Positions 1 to 5,716 of a DNA stretch of 6,372 nt are shown here, in pieces. The notes below the pieces were generated by a model, which saw only the letters and a list, made by a program, of their open reading frames with translations, was not told where the DNA came from and ran no database searches. The DNA is from Sphingomonadaceae bacterium. GTDB taxonomy: Bacteria > Pseudomonadota > Alphaproteobacteria > Sphingomonadales > Sphingomonadaceae. Made by a program: the position numbers and the translations under genes. Every line of letters begins with the position of its first letter. Within the stretch, counting starts at the first letter, position 1. Where the stretch lies: NCBI GenBank assembly GCA_947442095.1, contig CANEVG010000212.1, forward strand, positions 1 through 6,372. The letters run 5' to 3'.

Positions 1-1
1 G

Positions 2-352
2 GGCGCCTTCAAGGAGCGGGTCGCGAAGGGGCTGAAGGACAACCCCGGCATCGTGCGCTTCTACCGCGCCATCGTGGCCGAACATGTCGATGCCACCCTT
101 CGGCACCGCGCGTTCGATGTGACCCGGGTCTATCCCGAGATGATGCTGGCCAGGTTTGCCACCATGTTCAAGCTGAACAAACAGTTCGACGAAGCCGCCA
201 AAGCCTCGCGCCGCGCCGATGCCGACCGGTCTTCAGCCTGGGACGAGACCAGCGGCAAGGCCCTCCCCGATCAGGATGGATCGTGGAACACCTCGCGCAA
301 GTATGGCGACCCGATGGACGACACAACGCCTTACGAGCAGGGTTCGTACTAA
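2..352 (+). CDS. C-terminal part of an unrecognised protein (5' end outside window)
   Basis: An open frame enters from the left edge (first whole codon at 2, GGC) and ends at TAA 350-352, giving 116 visible residues. The GTG at 53 is internal, because the frame stays open and protein-like upstream of it. Codons are strongly G/C-ending, which supports real coding. The visible part has a helical, charged stretch (VRFYRAIVAEHVDATLRHRA), a segment ending MLARFATMFKLNKQF, then a hydrophilic, probably disordered tail rich in Asp, Ser, Lys and Arg that ends in EQGSY. I see no signal peptide, membrane segment or metal-binding motif, so it looks soluble, and I do not recognise the family. It converges on pheT and shares bases with the pheT stop codon, so it is not in the synthetase operon. 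The call as coding is fairly sure; the function is unknown. Confidence 0.75.
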   Translation, partial: GAFKERVAKGLKDNPGIVRFYRAIVAEHVDATLRHRAFDVTRVYPEMMLARFATMFKLNKQFDEAAKASRRADADRSSAWDETSGKALPDQDGSWNTSRKYGDPMDDTTPYEQGSY

Positions 353-2742
353 CCCCGCAGCACCGCGCCCAGCTTAGTCCCGGCCGCCACCACCTTTTCG
401 GTGATCGCCTTGAGCGCGGCTTCGTCGAAGCTCTTCTCGACCGGCTGCAACGTAACCTCGACGGCCAGCGACTTGTGGCCATCCGGCACACCGGTCCCCC
501 GGAAATCATCGAAGACCCGGGCGCCGACAATGCTTGCCTTGTCCGCACCGCGAATGCTCCGCAGCAGATCACCAGCGGGCAGCGAGGCGGGCACGAGGAA
601 CGCGAAATCGCGCGTGACCGCCTGCAGCGGCGGCGGCGCGAAGTGGGGCCGCGCGAAAGTGGCAGCACCCTTTTTCGCAGGGATCGACCCGAGGAACAGC
701 TCGACCACCGCGACCGGGCCGGTGAGATCGAAGGCCTTGGCCGTCGTGGGATGGAGCATGCCGAAACGCGCCAGCACCGTCTTGGGCCCAAGGCGCAGGG
801 TGGCGGATTGGCCCGGATGGAACTGGCTGCCAGCCTCGCCCATGACTTGAAGGTTTTCTACTGGCGCTCCCGCTTCCGCCAGCAGCGCCATGGCTTCGGC
901 CTTGGCATCGAACGCATCGAAGCCTCGTGCCTTGCCCGTTGCCCAGCCGCGCGGCGCACGGTCTCCGACAAGGACCACAGCAAGGCTCAGCTTCTCGTCG
1001 CTTGCACCGCCCTCACCGCGCAAGTAGCGGCGGCCGATCTCGAACAGGCGGACCGACGGGGCGCCGCGATGCAGATTGCGCTGCGCGGCGGACAGCAGCC
1101 CGGGAAGCAGCGAAGGGCGCATGACCTTGAGGTCTTCGGAGATCGGATTTGCGAGGCTCCAGAGGTCACTATTTCCATCGACAAAGTGCGCGGCCTCAGC
1201 CTGCGGCAGGAACGACCAGGTGATCGCCTCGTTCAGCCCGCGCGCCGCCGCAGCGCGGCGCACGCGGCGTTCGAGCATCTGCGCAGGGGTCGCGGTCGGC
1301 TTGGCGACGCCATCGGCGCGCGGCAGCGGGGTGGAGGGCACGGCATCCAGCCCGTGGACGCGGATGACTTCCTCGACGATGTCCGCCGGGCCGTCCACGT
1401 CGGGACGCCAGGTCGGCACCGTAATGGTCCAGTCCTCGGCCATTTCGAACCCGAGCGCGGCCAGGATGCGCTTCTGTTCGCCGTTGGCAACATCAATGCC
1501 GCCAAGGTTTCCTGCCAACGCAGGATCATAAGCGATGGTCTTGCGCGCCAGCGGCGGCTCGCCCGCCCGGATCACGTGGCTCGCCTCGCCGCCGCAGATC
1601 TCGAGGATCAGGCTGGTGAGAAGGTCCATGCCGGTATCGAGGAAGGCCGGATCCACCCCGCGTTCAAACCGGCCGCGCGCATCCGAGGTGAGCGCGAGCG
1701 CCTGGCCCGTGCGGGCGATAATGGCGGGTGTGAAATAGGCCACTTCGAGCAGGACGTCGGTGGTCGCATCCGTGCAGCCCGAATGCTCGCCGCCCATGAT
1801 GCCGGCGATATCGTGGACGCCCGCCTCGTCGGCGATCACGGTCATCCACGGCTGGAGCGCGTATTCCTTGCCGTTGAGCGCGAGGCAGATCTCGCCTTCC
1901 CGCGCCTTGCGGGCGCAGACCGCGCCGGAGAGCTTGGCCAGATCATAGGCATGCGCCGGGCGGCCATAGCCGAGCATGACGTAGTTGGTGACGTCGACAA
2001 GGGCTGAAATCGGGCGCTGGCCCGCGCTCTTGAGGCGGTCCTGCAGCCACTGCGGGCTGGGGCCGTTCTTCACGCCGCGAATGACCCGGCCATAGAATGC
2101 CGGGCAGCCTTCGGGATCGTCGGTGCGCACCTCGACCGGGCAGGGGTAGCCGCCGGCAACGGCTGCAGCCTCAATCGGAGTGAGCACGCCAAGGCCCGCT
2201 GCGGCGAGATCGCGCGCGATACCGTGGACGCCCATGCAATCCGGACGGTTGGGCGTGATCGCCACATCGAACACCGGATCGGAGCCGAGATAAGCGGCAA
2301 AGGTCACGCCGAGCGGGGCATCGGCCGGCAGTTCGATGATGCCGTCGTGCTCCTCGCCAAGGCCAAGCTCGCGTGTCGAGCACATCATGCCATTGGATTC
2401 GACGCCGCGAATGGCAGACTTGCGCAGTTCCATGCCGTTCGCCGGGACGACTGCGCCGGGCAGGCCCAACACACCGACTAGGCCGGCGCGCGCATTGGGT
2501 GCGCCGCAGACGACTTGCAGCGGCGTGCCGTCTCCCAGATCGACCGAGAGGACTTGAAGCTTGTCCGCCTGCGGATGCTTTTCCGCCGTGAGCACGCGGG
2601 CCACGCGGAAGCTTCCGAGCGCCGCCGAAGTGTCCTCCACACCCTCGATCTCGAGCCCCAATGCGGTCAATTTCTCGGCAATGGTGCGGGCATCGGCCTT
2701 GGTATCAAGCAGGACCCTGAGCCAGGAAAGCGCGAACTTCAT
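349..2742 (-). CDS. pheT: Phenylalanyl-tRNA synthetase beta subunit
   Basis: This is the beta chain of the cytoplasmic (alpha-beta)2 enzyme that charges tRNA-Phe; it binds tRNA and removes misactivated tyrosine. It has 797 residues, the usual length for bacterial PheT (about 790-800). Domains in order: N-terminal MKFALSWLR; an OB-fold tRNA-binding domain at about 40-150 (HPQADKL 56-62, VCGAPN 78-83); the B3/B4 editing domain at about 212-385 (VDVTNYVMLGYG 249-260, GGEHSG 317-322, RFERGVDP 358-365); B5 at about 400-470 (WRPDVDGPADIVEEVIRVHG); a catalytic-like core at about 485-690; and a C-terminal ferredoxin-like anticodon-binding domain from about 704 (TRDFAFLVP). The frame stays open to 2907, but family alignment and the ATGA overlap with the pheS stop fix the start at 2742, implying translational coupling. 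The TAG stop lies inside the stop region of the convergent gene. Confidence 0.98.
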   Translation of the reverse strand: MKFALSWLRVLLDTKADARTIAEKLTALGLEIEGVEDTSAALGSFRVARVLTAEKHPQADKLQVLSVDLGDGTPLQVVCGAPNARAGLVGVLGLPGAVVPANGMELRKSAIRGVESNGMMCSTRELGLGEEHDGIIELPADAPLGVTFAAYLGSDPVFDVAITPNRPDCMGVHGIARDLAAAGLGVLTPIEAAAVAGGYPCPVEVRTDDPEGCPAFYGRVIRGVKNGPSPQWLQDRLKSAGQRPISALVDVTNYVMLGYGRPAHAYDLAKLSGAVCARKAREGEICLALNGKEYALQPWMTVIADEAGVHDIAGIMGGEHSGCTDATTDVLLEVAYFTPAIIARTGQALALTSDARGRFERGVDPAFLDTGMDLLTSLILEICGGEASHVIRAGEPPLARKTIAYDPALAGNLGGIDVANGEQKRILAALGFEMAEDWTITVPTWRPDVDGPADIVEEVIRVHGLDAVPSTPLPRADGVAKPTATPAQMLERRVRRAAAARGLNEAITWSFLPQAEAAHFVDGNSDLWSLANPISEDLKVMRPSLLPGLLSAAQRNLHRGAPSVRLFEIGRRYLRGEGGASDEKLSLAVVLVGDRAPRGWATGKARGFDAFDAKAEAMALLAEAGAPVENLQVMGEAGSQFHPGQSATLRLGPKTVLARFGMLHPTTAKAFDLTGPVAVVELFLGSIPAKKGAATFARPHFAPPPLQAVTRDFAFLVPASLPAGDLLRSIRGADKASIVGARVFDDFRGTGVPDGHKSLAVEVTLQPVEKSFDEAALKAITEKVVAAGTKLGAVLRG

Positions 2743-3827
2743 GCCCGCACTCCCACACCGCCAGAAAGCGTCGGCACATCGAGCGCGCCGAAACCGTAGT
2801 GCGCCAGCCAGCGCACATCGCCATCGAAAAAGGCGCGCAGATCGTCCATGCCGTATTTCAGCATGGCAAGCCGGTCGACGCCGGTGCCGAAGGCAAAGCC
2901 CTGCCATTCATCGGGATCGAGCCCGCCGAATTCGATGACCTTGCGATTGACCATGCCGGAACCCAGCACTTCCATCCAGCCGCCGTTCTCGGCATCGCCG
3001 CTGCCACCGACGACCCGTTTGCCATTGATGAGCGTGTAGCCGACGTCAACTTCGACCGACGGCTCGGTGAAGGGGAAGTAGCTAGGGCGCAAGCGCAGGA
3101 CGATATCCTCGCGCTCGAAGAAGGCTTTGAGGAAAGTCTCCAGCGTCCACTTGAGGTGACCGAGATGAATGCCCTTATCGATCACGAGACCTTCGATCTG
3201 GTGGAACATCGGGGTGTGCGTGGCATCGCTGTCTGACCGGTAGACGCGGCCCGGGGCGATGATGCGCACCGGCGCACCCTGGCTGAGCATCGAACGGATC
3301 TGCACCGGCGAGGTGTGGGTGCGCAGCAGCATGTCACGGCCTTCCGCGTCCTTGTCCGGGAAGTAGAACGTATCATGCATAGCGCGCGCCGGATGCGTTT
3401 CGGGCATGTTGAGCGCGGTGAAATTGTGCCAGTCGTCCTCAATCTCCGGCCCGGTGGCGACGGCAAAGCCCATATCGGCGAAGATTTCCGCAAGTTCATC
3501 CATCACCTGGCTAACAGGGTGGACCGAACCGCGCGGGGCTTCGGGCGCAGGGAGCGACAGATCGGCGGTTTCGGCGGCGAGGCGGGCTTCAAGCACCGCG
3601 CTTTCAAGCACGTCCTTGCGCGCGGCGAGTGCAGTTGTCACGGCCTCGCGCGCGGCGTGGATTTTCGGGCCTTCGTTCGATCGCTCATCCGGGGTCATGC
3701 CGCCCAGTGATTTCAGCAGGGCCGAGACCCAGCCTTGTTTGCCAAGCGCGGCCACGCGGATGGCCTCGACGGCTTCGATCGTATTAGCGCCTGCAATTGC
3801 GGCGAGTGTGGTTTCAAGCTGTTCCAT
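2739..3827 (-). CDS. pheS: Phenylalanyl-tRNA synthetase alpha subunit
   Basis: This is the catalytic alpha chain of phenylalanyl-tRNA synthetase, which activates phenylalanine with ATP and transfers it to tRNA-Phe. It has 362 residues. An N-terminal coiled-coil tRNA-binding arm covers about 1-90. The class II core follows: motif 1 around HPVSQVMDELAEIF (103-116), the conserved LLRTHTSPVQ (167-176) and PGRVYRSD (192-199), motif 2 region RPSYFPFTEPSVEVDV (247-262), and motif 3 GFAFGTGVDRLAMLKYGMDDLR (310-331). It is longer than the enteric protein (about 327 residues), with an insert at about 263-281 (VGYTLINGKRVVGGSGDAE) and a short C-terminal tail; I recall similar lengths in alphaproteobacteria. 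The start at 3827 gives the canonical N-terminus MEQLETTLAAI, with a weak AAGG ahead of it. The open frame continues to 4157 but is unlike PheS there. Its TGA overlaps the pheT ATG. Its promoter is not evident in the 44-bp gap from the araC-type gene. Confidence 0.98.
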   Translation of the reverse strand: MEQLETTLAAIAGANTIEAVEAIRVAALGKQGWVSALLKSLGGMTPDERSNEGPKIHAAREAVTTALAARKDVLESAVLEARLAAETADLSLPAPEAPRGSVHPVSQVMDELAEIFADMGFAVATGPEIEDDWHNFTALNMPETHPARAMHDTFYFPDKDAEGRDMLLRTHTSPVQIRSMLSQGAPVRIIAPGRVYRSDSDATHTPMFHQIEGLVIDKGIHLGHLKWTLETFLKAFFEREDIVLRLRPSYFPFTEPSVEVDVGYTLINGKRVVGGSGDAENGGWMEVLGSGMVNRKVIEFGGLDPDEWQGFAFGTGVDRLAMLKYGMDDLRAFFDGDVRWLAHYGFGALDVPTLSGGVGVRA

Positions 3828-3871
3828 CGGCCTTGCCGCTAGCGCCAAATGGCACGAATTCCAAGGCGCGT

Positions 3872-4786
3872 TTAGCCCCCGGACGGGACGTGGAGCGCCT
3901 GTACCGGCGCGCCCGCTGCAACCATGCGCGCACGCATGACCCCGGCGAGCACGGGATGCGGGAGCGCAGCGTAGGTGCGCGGGCTCATGCCCATAAAGCG
4001 GTGGAAGTCCCGCACGAACTGGGCCTGATCGTGGTAATGCGAATCGATCGCGCCGATCCATGTCAGTTCGGGATCGAGCATGTATTGCGAAAGACTGCGC
4101 ATAAAACGCTGGCGGCGCAGCAGCAGGCTGGGCGGGAAGCCGAAATGGCGGCGGCACAGGCGTTCGAGGGTGTGCATGGCAAGGCCGGCCGATGACGCCA
4201 TGGCGACGACATTGCCCACTTCGGGATCGATCAGGGCGCGATGAATTGCGCTGATTCGAGCCTCATCCGGCACCTCGCGCACAGAGAGGTCTTCGAAGTG
4301 CCGGGTTATCCGCGCCAGCTCGGCAGGCTCGTCGGGCTCGGAACCGAAGAGCGCTTCGACCAGTGGCTGCAGCTGCGCAAACGCCGGCTCCACGCGCGGA
4401 TCACAGATTCGATCGGCAAAGGCGGCGGCAGGAGCGGTGACAAATTTGGCCCAGCCAAGCGGCAAGAGGCCGATGCCCCAGATGCGCGATGTGCCGGTGG
4501 TGAAGCGCACGGCTGTGCTGGTGGGGCCGGTGAGGATCCCGGCCATGCCGCCGATCCCGCGTTTCTCCCGTATATCAGACACCGGCAGTACACCCGAGAC
4601 GATTCTGAGGTTTGCCCACTCGGGGTGAAGATGATCGGTAACGCTGCCGCGCGCGCAAGCATGAATTTCGGTGATGTAGAACGTGGTGAAGTAAGGCCGC
4701 ATGGCGGCCGGAGGCTGATAAAAACGTACCTCGATGGTACTGTCACCGTTCACGATTGCGCCCCATTTTCCCCGTTGGGATAACAT
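3872..4786 (-). CDS. AraC-family transcriptional regulator
   Basis: This is a 304-residue DNA-binding regulator. The C-terminal half has the AraC/XylS double helix-turn-helix at about 178-273. The first HTH lies around VVAMASSAGLAMHTLERLCRR. The second ends in the family signature DQAQFVRDFHRFMGMSPRTY (253-272). The N-terminal part (about 18-130) resembles the DUF6597-type sensor domain found in many short AraC proteins (VRFYQPP, LTGPTSTAV, WGIGLLPLGW). The ligand is unknown. An in-frame TAG three codons upstream makes ATG 4786 the furthest possible start; it has AGGGA only 3 nt ahead. GTG at 4753, with GGGG 7 nt ahead, is an alternative giving 293 residues. The gene sits between rplT and pheS on the same strand, behind the rplT terminator, so it probably has its own promoter. 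Direct repeats at its start suggest autoregulation. With only 44 bp to pheS and no clear terminator there, read-through into pheST is possible. Confidence 0.92.
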   Translation of the reverse strand: MLSQRGKWGAIVNGDSTIEVRFYQPPAAMRPYFTTFYITEIHACARGSVTDHLHPEWANLRIVSGVLPVSDIREKRGIGGMAGILTGPTSTAVRFTTGTSRIWGIGLLPLGWAKFVTAPAAAFADRICDPRVEPAFAQLQPLVEALFGSEPDEPAELARITRHFEDLSVREVPDEARISAIHRALIDPEVGNVVAMASSAGLAMHTLERLCRRHFGFPPSLLLRRQRFMRSLSQYMLDPELTWIGAIDSHYHDQAQFVRDFHRFMGMSPRTYAALPHPVLAGVMRARMVAAGAPVQALHVPSGG

Positions 4787-4804
4787 ATTTCCCTATTGGG
4801 ATAA
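4767..4804. promoter_or_regulatory. Two 17-bp direct repeats with 4-bp gap (candidate AraC-type operator)
   Basis: Copy 1 is TTTCCCCGTTGGGATAA (4767-4783) and copy 2 is TTTCCCTATTGGGATAA (4788-4804). They match at 15 of 17 positions and have a period of exactly 21 bp. Each copy also holds a small inverted repeat, TCCC-N4-GGGA. The two half-sites of the araI site bound by E. coli AraC are likewise 17-bp direct repeats separated by 4 bp. The pair spans the start codon (4784-4786) and Shine-Dalgarno of the AraC-type gene and lies just downstream of its candidate promoter. That position would suit repression, most simply autorepression. The repeat is seen directly; the binding protein is inferred. 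Confidence 0.6.
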
Positions 4805-4811
4805 GCATATA

Positions 4812-4840
4812 TCGTTACACACAGATCGGGAAGTGTCCAA
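4812..4840 (-). promoter_or_regulatory. Candidate sigma-70-type promoter of the araC-type gene
   Basis: Reading the minus strand, TTGGAC (4840-4835) is followed after 17 bp by TAACGA (4817-4812). The -35 box matches TTGACA moderately and the -10 box is weak. The promoter lies between the rplT terminator and the gene start. It would place transcription initiation near 4805, right at the upstream edge of the direct repeats, leaving a leader of about 20 nt. This is a positional inference from weak boxes. Confidence 0.35.
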
Positions 4841-4844
4841 AATG

Positions 4845-4884
4845 GCAAAAAGGGCACCAGTCTCTCGACCAGCACCCTTTTTGC
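4845..4884 (-). terminator. Intrinsic terminator of the rpmI-rplT operon
   Basis: In minus-strand RNA the 40 bases form an uninterrupted 18-bp stem closed by a GAGA (GNRA-type) tetraloop: left arm GCAAAAAGGGUGCUGGUC, right arm GACUGGUGCCCUUUUUGC. Four of the pairs are G-U wobbles. In plus-strand RNA those four become A-C mismatches, so the structure is tuned to minus-strand transcripts, meaning those coming from rplT. The U5 tract is at the base of the right arm. The terminator lies 81 nt beyond the rplT stop and separates the ribosomal operon from the AraC-type gene. Confidence 0.85.
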
Positions 4885-4965
4885 TTCTGATCAATGGTCA
4901 GGGACGTTCCGTCAGGTCACCCGCACCGAACTGGAACGCAACCGACACAAACTCCAATCAGGCGA

Positions 4966-5337
4966 TCAGGCCGCAGCACCGCTACCCAGGGCCTGCTTCG
5001 CTTGCGCGATGATGGCCGAGAACACGCCGCCTTCGTTCATCGCCAGATCAGCCATGGCCTTCCGGTCGAGTTCAATCCCGGCCAGCTTGGTGCCGTGGAT
5101 GAACTGCGAGTAAGTCAGACCCTCAGCGCGGACCGCAGCGTTGATGCGCTGGATCCACAGGCCGCGGAATTCCCGCTTCTTGATCTTGCGATCGCGGTAC
5201 GCATACTGGCCGGCCTTTTCGACGGCCTGACGGGCAACGCGGATGGTGTTCTTGCGGCGGCCCCGGTAGCCCTTGGCCTGCTCGAGAATACGCTTGTGCT
5301 TGGCGCGGGTGGTAACACCCCGTTTGATACGGCTCAT
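4966..5337 (-). CDS. rplT: 50S ribosomal protein L20
   Basis: L20 binds 23S rRNA early in 50S assembly and in several bacteria also represses its own operon by binding the mRNA leader. The 123-residue product has the full family pattern. It starts with a very basic, extended N-terminal arm (MSRIKRGVTTRAKHKRILEQ, then AKGYRGRRKNTIRVARQAVEKAG) and continues with YAYRDRKIKKREFRGLWIQRINAA (46-69) and the globular C-terminal rRNA-binding part (LTYSQFIHGTKLAGIELDRKAMADLA). The length is a few residues above the common 117-120 because of an Ala/Gly-rich end. It lies 13 bp after rpmI. Its Shine-Dalgarno GAGGAG (5352-5347) overlaps the rpmI TGA, so translation of the two is probably coupled. The terminator at 4845-4884 follows. 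Confidence 0.98.
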   Translation of the reverse strand: MSRIKRGVTTRAKHKRILEQAKGYRGRRKNTIRVARQAVEKAGQYAYRDRKIKKREFRGLWIQRINAAVRAEGLTYSQFIHGTKLAGIELDRKAMADLAMNEGGVFSAIIAQAKQALGSGAAA

Positions 5338-5346
5338 GGTCTAACG

Positions 5347-5353
5347 CTCCTCA
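5347..5353 (-). promoter_or_regulatory. rplT ribosome binding site overlapping the rpmI stop
   Basis: The minus strand reads TGAGGAG here: the rpmI stop codon TGA runs directly into the GAGGAG Shine-Dalgarno of rplT, which sits 9 nt ahead of the rplT ATG. Ribosomes ending L35 synthesis are therefore placed at the L20 start region. This supports both the rplT start and coupled, balanced synthesis of the two proteins. Confidence 0.75.
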
Positions 5354-5554
5354 GTTCAGCCCGTAGGGCGCCCATTTCTTGATCACCTTCGCATCGGCGT
5401 CGGAGATCACGTCCATCCCGCGGTTCTGGCGGATGTACTTGGCGTTGTGGCTGATCAGGCGGTGGCGCTTACCGGCGACGCCGTGCTTAACCTTGCCGGA
5501 AGCGGTGATCTTGAAGCGTTTCTTCACACCGCTCTTGGTCTTGAGCTTGGGCAT
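5351..5554 (-). CDS. rpmI: 50S ribosomal protein L35
   Basis: L35 is a small basic protein of the large ribosomal subunit. The 67-residue product shows the family signature at the N-terminus (MPKLKTKSGVKKRFKITASG), then KVKHGVAGKRHRLISHN (21-37), rich in Lys, Arg and His, and ends in a short acidic/basic helix (SDADAKVIKKWAPYGLN). The length is typical (64-67). The start is fixed by the conserved MPK opening and by AAGGAG six bases ahead of the ATG. It is followed directly by rplT, as in most bacteria. infC, which commonly precedes it, is absent from this window; the gene upstream on the same strand is metA, 162 bp away. Expression is probably driven from that spacer. Confidence 0.98.
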   Translation of the reverse strand: MPKLKTKSGVKKRFKITASGKVKHGVAGKRHRLISHNAKYIRQNRGMDVISDADAKVIKKWAPYGLN

Positions 5555-5560
5555 TTTCGT

Positions 5561-5566
5561 CTCCTT
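5561..5566 (-). promoter_or_regulatory. rpmI ribosome binding site
   Basis: The minus strand reads AAGGAG, a near-perfect Shine-Dalgarno six bases before the rpmI ATG at 5554. It confirms the start codon and predicts strong initiation. Confidence 0.85.
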
Positions 5567-5590
5567 GTGTTCGATGCGTCAAACCCGCCG

Positions 5591-5657
5591 TGGCAGCCCT
5601 TACAGCCAGGCCGGTCGCACAGAATCTCTATGGCAGAGACTCAACCGCATCTGTTGA
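5591..5657 (-). other. Hairpin-bearing leader region ahead of rpmI
   Basis: The 162-bp spacer between metA and rpmI holds three short inverted repeats on the rpmI side. Given on the plus strand they are TCAAC/GTTGA (5641-5645 with 5653-5657), TCTCT/AGAGA (5625-5629 with 5635-5639) and TGGC/GCCA (5591-5594 with 5605-5608). All would lie in the 5' leader if transcription starts near 5660. L20 represses rpmI-rplT through structured leaders in E. coli and Bacillus, so a similar role is conceivable. The stems are short and I cannot show that they match a known leader class. Confidence 0.3.
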
Positions 5658-5665
5658 AGGAGCGC

Positions 5666-5694
5666 GCGTTAGTCGCGCGTCAGGCAAAAGGCAA
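5666..5694 (-). promoter_or_regulatory. Weak candidate promoter for rpmI-rplT
   Basis: On the minus strand TTGCCT (5694-5689) and TAACGC (5671-5666) are 17 bp apart, with the same TAACG core as the candidate -10 of the AraC-type gene. It overlaps a CGCGCG-ACTAA-CGCGCG inverted repeat (5663-5679), which could also be a hairpin. A promoter is expected in this spacer because metA is unlikely to drive the ribosomal genes alone, but the boxes themselves are weak. Confidence 0.3.
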
Positions 5695-5703
5695 GCGATT
5701 GCC
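5686..5703 (-). terminator. Possible short terminator of metA
   Basis: Thirteen bases beyond the metA stop the minus strand reads GGCAA-TCGC-TTGCC followed by TTTT. This is a 5-bp stem with a 4-base loop and a short U tract. It has the shape of an intrinsic terminator, but the stem is weak and half A/T, so partial read-through into rpmI is likely even if it works. Confidence 0.4.
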
Positions 5704-5716
5704 GCGCCGAAGAGGT

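Noticed and set aside
283..2007. 574-codon open frame on the plus strand
   Set aside because: It is fully antisense to pheT, which is certain from its domains. The translation is rich in Arg, Gly and Ala with no family pattern, as expected from the shadow of a GC-rich gene.
2743..2907. N-terminal extension of pheT to 2907
   Set aside because: The extra 55 residues are Arg/Cys-rich shadow sequence inside pheS. The conserved N-terminus MKFALSWLR and the ATGA overlap fix the start at 2742.
2799..3236. 145-codon plus-strand open frame inside pheS
   Set aside because: It is antisense to conserved pheS sequence with no independent Shine-Dalgarno or family signature.
3828..4157. N-terminal extension of pheS to 4157
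   Set aside because: It overlaps the AraC-type gene in another frame and does not resemble PheS. The canonical start is at 3827.
4241..4783. 180-codon plus-strand open frame across the AraC-type gene
   Set aside because: It mirrors the regulator on the opposite strand. The minus-strand product has a clear AraC signature; this one has none.
5663..5679. CGCGCG-TTAGT-CGCGCG inverted repeat as a terminator
   Set aside because: On the minus strand it is not followed by a U tract, and simple CG alternation arises easily in GC-rich DNA. It is kept only as part of the spacer description.
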